Assembly: GCF_900963305.1 (NCBI RefSeq)
Contig: NC_042519.1
Span: 23,526,891 to 23,590,890 of the forward strand
Origin: Echeneis naucrates
Lineage: Eukaryota; Chordata; Actinopteri; Carangiformes; Echeneidae
DNA length: 64,000 bases
Reading direction: 5' to 3'
Part shown: in pieces, positions 56,909-64,000 of the stretch
Layout: every line of letters begins with the position of its first letter
Position numbering within the stretch: position 1 is the first letter of the stretch
Program-made: the position numbers and the translations under genes
Notes under the pieces: model-generated
What the model saw: the letters and a program-made list of their open reading frames with translations, nothing else
Told to the model about the DNA's origin: nothing
Database searches by the model: none

Positions 56909-59489
56909 ATGGGTTCGTTTATTGCCAAGATGCTGCTGCCCACCGTCAGCAGCCTGGTGTTCCTGCCTGCTGCCAGCGTGGCCACCAAGAGGGGCTTCCA
57001 CATGGAGGCCATGGTCTATTTCTTCACCATGTTCTTCACCGCGGTGAGTGTGAGCAGAGCTTCAGTGGCTGTGCTGCCTTCACTTTTTCTGTGGCTGCTC
57101 CTCTGTTCTTTATGTTTCCTGTTCAGCTGATCCGTGTTCATCAGTAACATATAAACAGCCAACCTGATAAGATAAAGAGAAGTTTGAGGCTTTAAATGAA
57201 ATCCAACAGAGCTACGTAATGAGGTAGAAGGGGTGTATGGTGACGATGTCTCCCTGCAGATCTACCACGCCTGTGACGGACCTGGTCTGTCCATCCTGTG
57301 CTTCATGAGGTACGACATCCTGGAGTACTTCAGTGTTTACGGCACAGCTCTGTCCATGTGGGTCACACTCATAGGTGAGTGATCAGCCAACCGAGACCAT
57401 GAACTCATCAGGAAAATGCTTACTGAGCCGATAAATCAGGCAGGAGGAGGGACATTTTCCCATAGAATTCAATACAACCTGACTTCGTTTTACGAGCGGT
57501 GGAGTCGCCCCCTGATGGTCAGTAGGTAGAATGAAGGTTTAAGGCTTCGACAATCAGTATGATGAAGAAACGTTGTGCGTTGGATTCCTGTCAGTGAATC
57601 ATGTTCTCCACATCCTCATTTTAAATGGAAAAATAAATTTCAAAATCTGAAACTTCATCTCATAAAGTCTGACAAAATAATCACAATATTACTCTTTTGT
57701 TTGTCTGATGTGGAGCCCATTTTTATTTTAGGTCTATTTTTACTTTTCATTCCTGTTGGGCTTTTATTTTAACGTTAATATTTATTTTAATAAGCGTAAA
57801 CAGGTTTGTTAAATATCATTCAGCATGAGGCTGAAGTCTGAAGTCTGGCTGCAGCAGCTGTTGCGGACATGTGTTGTGTCTGTTGTGCCAACAGCTGAAG
57901 GTTCTGATTGGTCACTGAGCCCCTCCATGTTTGTTTGTCCCTCGTCACTCTCCTCGTCGCAGCTCTGGGTGACTTCGATGAGCCGCAGCGCTCCAGCATC
58001 ACCATGTTCGGGGTGCTGACCATCGCTGTGAGGATCTACCAGGACCGCTGGGGCTACGGGATCTACTCCGGCCCCATCGGATCAGCCGTCTTCATCATCA
58101 CCGTCAAATGGGTGTGTTAAATGTGGACGTTACGTCTCCTTTCACCTTCTCTTTGCTTCTCCTTCCTTCCTTCCTTCCTTCCCTCGCTCTCGGACTGAGT
58201 GTCTTCTGTCATTCCAGCTGCAGAAGATGAAGCAGCTGAGGTCGGTGTACCCGGAGAAGGCCGTGTACACGCAGCAGGTCGGTCCAGGCTGCTGCTTCGG
58301 CGCTCTCGCTCTGATGCTGCGTTTCTACTTTGAGGTGATTACCACAGAAAAATAAAATGCATCCCTGAATGAAATGATGCTCAGAGATAAGACGTGGTGT
58401 TGTCTCCGCCGCAGGAGTGGGACTACGCCTACGTCCACAGCTTCTACCACCTGTCTCTGGCCGTGTCCTTCGTCCTGCTGCTGCCGAAGAAGAACCGATA
58501 CGCCGGGACGGGACAGAACGCAGCTAAACTCAGCTGCCTCACCCTCTGCTGCTGTGTAAGTTGGACTGATTCACTCTGGGCCAGACGGGTGTTACAGCCT
58601 GGCTCGTCCTTCAGCCCAAAGGGAGGAAACAGAAGGCGGAAACGTAAATTTAACTCTAGTCACAAACAAGTTAAGTGAAAGGTTTGACTGAAAGTGAAAA
58701 ACAACAAAACAGAACAGAACCTCGATACATTCCAGAGCTTCAGTGAAACAAAACGAAGTGCAGCAGGTGTAGATCAGACTGTATCCTCAGGCCGGCAGAA
58801 CTGGAGAGGACTGAGGCCTGGGCCCAGTTCTGAGGCCTGGATCAGGTTCTGAGGCCTGGGTCAGGTCGGTCCTGAGGCCTGGCTCCGGTCCTGAGGCCTG
58901 GCTCCGGTCCTGAGGCCTGGGCCCAGTTCTGAGGCCTGGGTCAGGTTCTGAGGCCTGGGTCCGGTCCTCAGGCCTGGATCAGGTTCTGAGGACTGGGTCC
59001 GGTCCTCAGGCCTGAAGCCTCGGTCCTGAGGACTGGGCTCGGTCTTGAGGCCTGGATCAGGTTCTGAGGCCTGGGTCCGGTCCTCAAGACTGAAGCCTCG
59101 GTCCTGAGGCCTGGGCTCGGTCTTGAGGCCTGGATCAGGTTCTGAGACCTGGGTCCGGTCCTGAGGCCTGGGCCCGGTCCTGGTTGTGGGGATATGTTGA
59201 AAGCAAGACAGGTTTAGAACAGAAAGCAATGAAGATGAAAAAGCGAATGAAATGACGCTGATCCCGTCCTCTGTTGTCCCTTCTGCAGACCATGTCCCCC
59301 GGTTCCTCAAAAGAGAAGACGGACAAACCCAAGAAGAAGTCCTCTCGGACCGTGTGGACGGTCCCCACTGAGAAGCCGTGGGCGCGGGGCTGCAGCACCC
59401 CCACCCTGCCCCTCTACAACCCCCCACCCTCCACACCCATCAAAGGGACCAGCGTCAGCAAGCTCAAAGAGATGAACGGCTGGAAGTGA
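56909..59489 (+). CDS. mymk: Myomaker (Mymk/Tmem8c) with extended C terminus
   Basis: Seven-pass membrane protein of the PAQR-like superfamily that drives hemifusion of myoblasts. Coding exons: 56909-57043, 57260-57374, 57963-58111, 58218-58334, 58415-58555, 59289-59489; 858 bases, 285 residues. The first five exons give 219 residues collinear with mouse Myomaker (221): MGSFIAKMLLPTVSSLVFLP, HACDGPGLSILCFMRYDILE, ALGDFDEPQRSSITMFGVLT, DRWGYGIYSGPIG, YTQQVGPG, EEWDYAYVHSFYH. They end in the Cys-rich tail LCCC, the part that is palmitoylated in mouse. There is no stop there: a perfect donor (TGT|GTAAGT) leads to a sixth exon coding 66 more residues. The start has an ideal context, CCACCATGG. 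Confidence 0.96.
57390..57545 (+). repeat. Dispersed repeat family A, right part, mymk intron 2
   Basis: CATGAACTCATCAGGAAAAT, GCCGATAAATCAGG, CCCATAGAATTCAATACAA, GTGGAGTCGCCCCCTGATGG and TAGAATGAAGG: the best right end in the window. Confidence 0.75.
58811..59182. repeat. 19-bp minisatellite in mymk intron 5, about 20 units
   Basis: Units of CTGAGGCCTGGGTCAGGTT with GGCC/GGAC and TCAGG/TCCGG variants. The array ends 106 bases before the acceptor of the last mymk exon. Confidence 0.95.
59289..59489 (+). other. mymk: mymk exon 6: 66-residue C-terminal extension
   Basis: Acceptor CTTCTGCAG at 59280-59288 and an open frame starting TMSPGSSKEK. The extension is basic and Ser/Lys-rich first (TDKPKKKSSR), then Pro-rich (LPLYNPPPSTPIKG) and ends EMNGWK before the stop at 59487. 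Hydrophilic throughout, so it should lie on the side of the membrane where the cysteine tail lies, taken to be cytosolic from mouse data. Confidence 0.8.
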
Positions 59490-60414
59490 AGCCGTCCGTC
59501 AGTCCGTCTGCAGCAGGAGGACTCCAGGACCTGGTCCAGGACTTCAGTCTCAGATAGCTGTCTGCGAGCAAAATGGGAAAATCACCAAATATCTGTCAGC
59601 CAAACGCTGATAAACTCGTTCGTGGCTGGTAAGTTCATCTACTTCAGCAGGAAACCAACCATCATGTGGATGTTCTTTTCCTCTCCAAAACATCATTTTT
59701 TGGCTGGTAGAATATTTAAGGTCGGCGGTGGCTGGAGCAATCCACCCGCCGCCACAGCCAGCCAGTAAAGAGACGCAACGACCCCAAAACTGAAGAGGTT
59801 AAGGATGGGGGGGGACTCGATAAGAAGCCATCTGGGTCCAGAGCTGAGGACAGGCAGCGTCCTCCGCAGCAGCACACACAGCACGAACAGGGAGACGGCG
59901 GCTGAGACAAGCCAGTAAAACTGACTGGAAAATTTATGAGAAGAACAAACAGGCAGATGGTTTATCTCTCCAAAATATATAAATTGTCTTTAGAAATGTT
60001 CCTCAGGGGAGACCTTTCGTCTGCGCGCCTCTGTCTGTCCGCCCCCCCCACATCCTCCCCACTTCCCTCCTCTCTCAGGGGAAGAAACCATGCGGCTGAA
60101 TTCAGTTATGAGAATTACAAGACTGTAAAACACATTTTTACCGTTTTCAATCCGACCTCGAGATGCCAAATGTGTCATGTGGAGCTACAGACGTCGGAGC
60201 AGCGACCCAGACATCAGTCTGAAGCCCGACTGAAGCGTCTTGATGTGTTTCTGGATCAGCAGGTGGACTCCGGTTCACTGACCCAGCAGCCTTGGCCACG
60301 ATTTCTGTCCCTGGTGTGCTTTGTTCAGACAGTGTAACGTCTCTTTTATTAATATATTGTTATTTATGTTCTTATTTATGTGTGTCTTTTAATCATTTTT
60401 TACAATTAAATAAA
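59490..60414 (+). other. mymk: Likely mymk 3' UTR, polyadenylation signal at 60409-60414
   Basis: AATAAA at 60409-60414 followed by a GT-containing stretch. First clear signal on this strand after the stop. Confidence 0.5.
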
Positions 60415-63265
60415 GTGTAATGGCCCTGTTTGTATGCATTCGTGCTGGATGTGGATTTGTACTTCTGACAGAAACCCTGACTGACACATACTTCAAGGCC
60501 CACTCCAGTCTAGCAGCGCTAATCCAAATCCAAACCCACATATCCCATTCCTGCCTCACTTCAGGAGGACACGGGGGTTGTGCGTCCGTGCACGTCACCT
60601 GCCCCGAACACTACCCAAAGACTATAAACATGTTCCGCCTAACTTAGACAAAACAGTCTCCGGCCAAAACGTGAATGAACCTCTCCTCCACCAGGGAATG
60701 TTTTGAGCCGGGGCCAAGCCGTCAGCTCCCGTGCCCAGAGAAAGGTGTTTTTGTCTGGACTCAGGAACCGGGCCGGCTGGCTGCACCTCTCGGCCCTGAC
60801 AGGACGGTAACTCGAGCCTTTTATTGCACAAGTGTGAAACACTTTTCAGCTCCTTTACGACCACTGTCTGTCCCACAGCACTCCGCTGAGGGGCCGCAGC
60901 CCACACACATTCAGCTCAGGATTGCTGCACTTCTCAGGACTTTCTCCTGTCTGCAACACTTCACATCAAAACCTAGCACCAACTGGATCTTCCAGATTCC
61001 AGCCTGAACCTCAGCAAAGCCTCTGCGAGGACTGCTTTTCAGGGTGGACTGAACCTGAGGATCACGTGGTCCTCATAAGAGCAGAAACGGGTTCTGAGGG
61101 TCTGAACGCTTGTTGTGTTGTGTCGACGCAGGAAGCGTTGATTGACAGCCCTCCGTGCTCCTCTGCGCCCAAATTCCACGGCGGCGCGGAATTTCAGCAG
61201 GTATCGAAACATAATAAAGAAAAATACATCTGAACACATAAAAAAATATGACGTCTGGAGCAGAAAAGAACACGTCCTCCAATATTCCACACGTGGCGGC
61301 CTTCTCAGAAAAGGTAAAGAGAAAACGTGCTGTATCGATTTTCATTAGAGTCAATTAAGCAGCAAAAGTGCGACTGCGACAGACTCTGGTATGCTCGGTA
61401 TGTTTGTGCTCCCAGCTGTGCAGCGAGGACGCTGTCGATGGTGAGACGGCAGCCCCCGCCCGCCACACGTTCTTCCCCAGAGCCTCAGCTGTTGCCTCAG
61501 CTGTTGTTCACGCCGCGAGGTCGGCGGCCTCTCGGAGAGCAGCACTTCCCATCATCCCCTGCTGTTTGCTGCCGAATCCGGCCAATCAGATCCAACACAG
61601 GATTAGTTTGGGGTCAGCGGAGACAAAAGAGACGAAATGTTCTTCAGGATTTGGTGTTTCTTTGTTTGGTTTCAAGGATCAGGGCTGACTTCACCAGAGT
61701 CACCACCGCCGCGTTTCTTCGCCCGGAGGTTCAGTTTTGAGTTCAGATTCTTAAGTCCAGGTCCGTGTCCCCAGGACCAGTCTGCGATGAGTCGAAAACA
61801 GCAGCTGTTCTAAAGCTTTAATGCCAGGTTCCCCAATTCCTTTTCCAAGTTCACCAAGCTGAGGGCCAAAACGTCCGGGATTTTTTCTCCACTGCAGCAT
61901 TAAAAGTTGATTTATGTGCAGATGATGGCTCTTTTAGAGGCCTGGCTCTTTTAAAATCAAAAATGTGACAACAATAAAAACAAGTCCAAAGAAAATCATT
62001 TGGTTATTTAAATGTGCCACATAAACAGCTTTTTAGATCTGCCAAGCCATTTAACCGGATCACACCAACGTCAAACCTCGACGTTGGTGTGATCCGGTGA
62101 AATGAAACAGAACTGATCAGATCTGAAATGACCTTCTGACCTTCTAGGACAGTTAATGTTATAATCATTTCACTTAATCACAGTATTTTATTTTGTTGTG
62201 CAAACAATGTATTTTACAGCTGTGTGGACGCAAGTCAAAGGTCAAGAATACGGTGTGGGGTGAGGTCAAAATAAAAGTGGTGGGAGGGCGAGGGCCTTTA
62301 GTCCGACCCCCTGTTCATTTAAAAAGGGAACTTCCTGTTTTTGTGGCTGATAGAAGCAGATAGAAGCGGATCAGATGAGCTTCCTCTTCAGGTTGGCCGG
62401 ACTCAGAGAGAACAACTGAAGTGGAGCTGATGTTCCTTCACATCCAGATGAGCCAGCGGAGGTTCAAGCATCTGAATAGGAGGCTTCCAGAGGAGACCCA
62501 GACCTGATCGGATCCAGATTCAGGAGGAGAGTCCAATTCCTTTTCCTTTTCTGAGCACCTCTCCAAACAGCTTCTTCTAGCTTTCATAAAGATTTGTGAT
62601 GTCTGATTCGTTTCTTTGACGACAGACAAGCAGCACACAGATACGAGGAGGTTCAGATCCAGCTTCAGTATGACGTCCTGCTGCACCGTATCAGCGTTAC
62701 AGGCAGGTACAGATCTGATCAAACACCGTTTGGCTTCAGACAACAGACAAGATAACTGTAGATGGGGATTTATTTCGAGTTGATAGAATTCTGATACTGA
62801 AAGAGAAGAAACAAAGACAAAATGTTTTGGGTGTAACAGAGTTCTTCAGTTAAACTGTAAAAATCTAAATTGAAAGTTTTAAAGTCTTCTGTCCTTCAGT
62901 GTGTGAGAAATTTAGGCAACTAAACTGAGTTAATTAGACAAATCAGATCATCTGCGTGATAAAGATGAAGCTCAACATTCAGTGAAACGTTCTCAGTAAC
63001 GAGGCACACAAAAGTTCTCCTCTGCTTCCACCTTCTGGACGGATCATTAATGACCAAACTCTGACTGAAACACAGCACAGCTGTGCTTTGTGTGTTTATG
63101 TAGATGTATTTGACTCACAAGGTGGACAAAAAAAAATGTCCACTGGGATCATCTCAAAGTCTGAGACCACGACAAAGGAACAAAATCCACAACAGTTTCA
63201 CTCTGCTGACTCCAAACGCCTCACAGCTTCTGCTGCAGCAGGTCTGGACCAGCTCCAGGCAGACA
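60415..63265. other. Downstream of mymk, no gene seen
   Basis: Open frames such as 61327-61740 have no recognisable family or splice support. The stretch around 61420-61560 is GC- and CpG-rich and could be a distal promoter. Contains the hairpin at 62048-62104. Confidence 0.4.
62048..62104. repeat. Long hairpin, 25-bp arms, 7-base loop
   Basis: ACCGGATCACACCAACGTC (62054-62072), loop AAACCTC, then its exact reverse complement (62080-62098). The pairing continues outward to CATTT on both sides with one mismatch. Confidence 0.9.
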
Positions 63266-63972
63266 GGTCCTGCTGGGCTCATTGGATTCTGCTGGACTCA
63301 CTGGGTCCCGCTGGGCTTGCTGGGTCCTGTTGGACTTGTTGGGTCCCGCTGGGCTTGCTGGGTCCTGTTGGTTTTGTTGGGTCCTGTCGGACTTGCTGGT
63401 TCCTGTTGGACTTGTTGGGTCCTGCTGGACTTGTTGGGTCCTGCTGGACTCGCTGGTTCCTGTTGGACTCGCTCGTTCCTGTTGGACTCGCTGGTTCCTG
63501 TTGGACTTGTTGGGTCCCGTTGGACTCGCTGGTTCCTGTTGGACTTGTTGGGTCTCGTTGGACTCGCTGGGTCCCGTTGGACTCGCTGGGTCCTGCTGGA
63601 CTCGCTGGTTCCTGTTGGACTCGCTCGTTCCTGTTGGACTCGCTGGTTCCTGTTGGCCTTGTTGGGTCCCGTTGGACTCGCTGGGTCCCGTTGGACTCGC
63701 TGGTTCCTGTTGGACTTGTTGGGTCCCGCTGGGCTTGCTGGCTCCTGTTGGTTTTGTTGGGTCCCGTTGGACTCGCTGGGTCCCGTTGGACTCGCTGGGT
63801 CCCGCTGGGCTCACTGGGTCCCGTTGGACTCGCTGGGTCCCGTTGGACTCGCTGGGTCCTGCTGGACTTGTTGGGTCTCGTTGGACTCGCTGGGTCCCGT
63901 TGGACTCGCTGGGTCCTGCTGGACTCGCTGGGTCCTGCTGGACTCGCTGGGTCCCGCTGGGCTCTCTGGGTG
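63266..63972. repeat. 19-bp minisatellite, about 37 units, close to the window end
   Basis: Units of GGGTCCCGTTGGACTCGCT and variants with CCTG(C/T)T or GGGCTTG. Both strands carry open frames of about 200 codons with a 19-residue super-period, which follows from the unit length. It may continue past the window. Confidence 0.95.
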
Positions 63973-64000
63973 GTCCTGGGGGGTTGTATTGAGTTGTGGC

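Noticed and set aside
60675-61740. Open frames of about 100-137 codons downstream of mymk
   Set aside because: Overlapping on both strands, with no recognisable protein features or splice pattern.
63221-63992. Collagen-like or Gly-Pro-Val repeat protein on either strand
   Set aside because: 19-bp array gives a 19-residue period in every frame; not a gene.
1-64000. Endogenous retrovirus, LTR element, Polinton or large LINE
   Set aside because: No long terminal repeats, reverse transcriptase, integrase or capsid-like frames were seen on either strand.

Overview
The window looks like a piece of a spiny-rayed (percomorph-type) teleost nuclear genome. Genes are split by short GT-AG introns. They are fish or vertebrate families: peptidyl-tRNA hydrolase 1, two Natterin-like genes, Fam163b, Adamtsl2 and Myomaker. 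The spaces between are full of microsatellites, GC-skewed minisatellites and short dispersed repeats. I saw no prokaryotic feature, no retroviral or LTR element and no reverse transcriptase or transposase frame. All calls come from reading the sequence; no database search was run.

Layout. 1-2841: an 11-bp minisatellite (270-1048) and unannotated DNA. 2842-5105 (-): ptrh1, five coding exons. 6419-8583 (-) and 10601-12424 (-): two tandem natterin-like genes, each with a TATA-like box, a short non-coding first exon, a signal-peptide exon and one large exon. 12.4-24 kb: gene-poor, with a 2.7-kb composite repeat (14159-16869) ending in a palindrome and a C-rich 12-bp array (18634-19446). 24.0-30.6 kb (+): fam163b. 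32729-43644 (-): adamtsl2, 18 coding exons whose phases all join to a 943-aa protein; its non-coding 5' exon may lie near 49.6 kb. 49.9-50.5 kb: a 600-bp polypyrimidine triplet array. 56909-59489 (+): mymk (Myomaker), six coding exons. 60.4-64 kb: no gene seen, a perfect-stem hairpin (62054-62098) and a 19-bp minisatellite running towards the window end.

fam163b - adamtsl2 - mymk keeps the order and relative orientations of the human 9q34.2 block (from memory of the human map), which supports the orthology calls. The genes do not form one pathway. Adamtsl2 is an extracellular-matrix glycoprotein linked to fibrillin/LTBP and TGF-beta. Myomaker is the myoblast fusogen. Fam163b is a small membrane protein. 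Ptrh1 recycles peptidyl-tRNA. Natterin-like proteins are secreted aerolysin-fold proteins.

Most notable points: a 66-residue C-terminal extension exon in mymk, placed behind the cysteine tail and preceded by an intronic 19-bp minisatellite; two adamtsl2 splice acceptors in which (TG)n replaces the pyrimidine tract; a cluster of upstream ORFs in fam163b, one nearly covering the first coding exon in another frame; two dispersed repeat families with many copies; and several strong palindromes.
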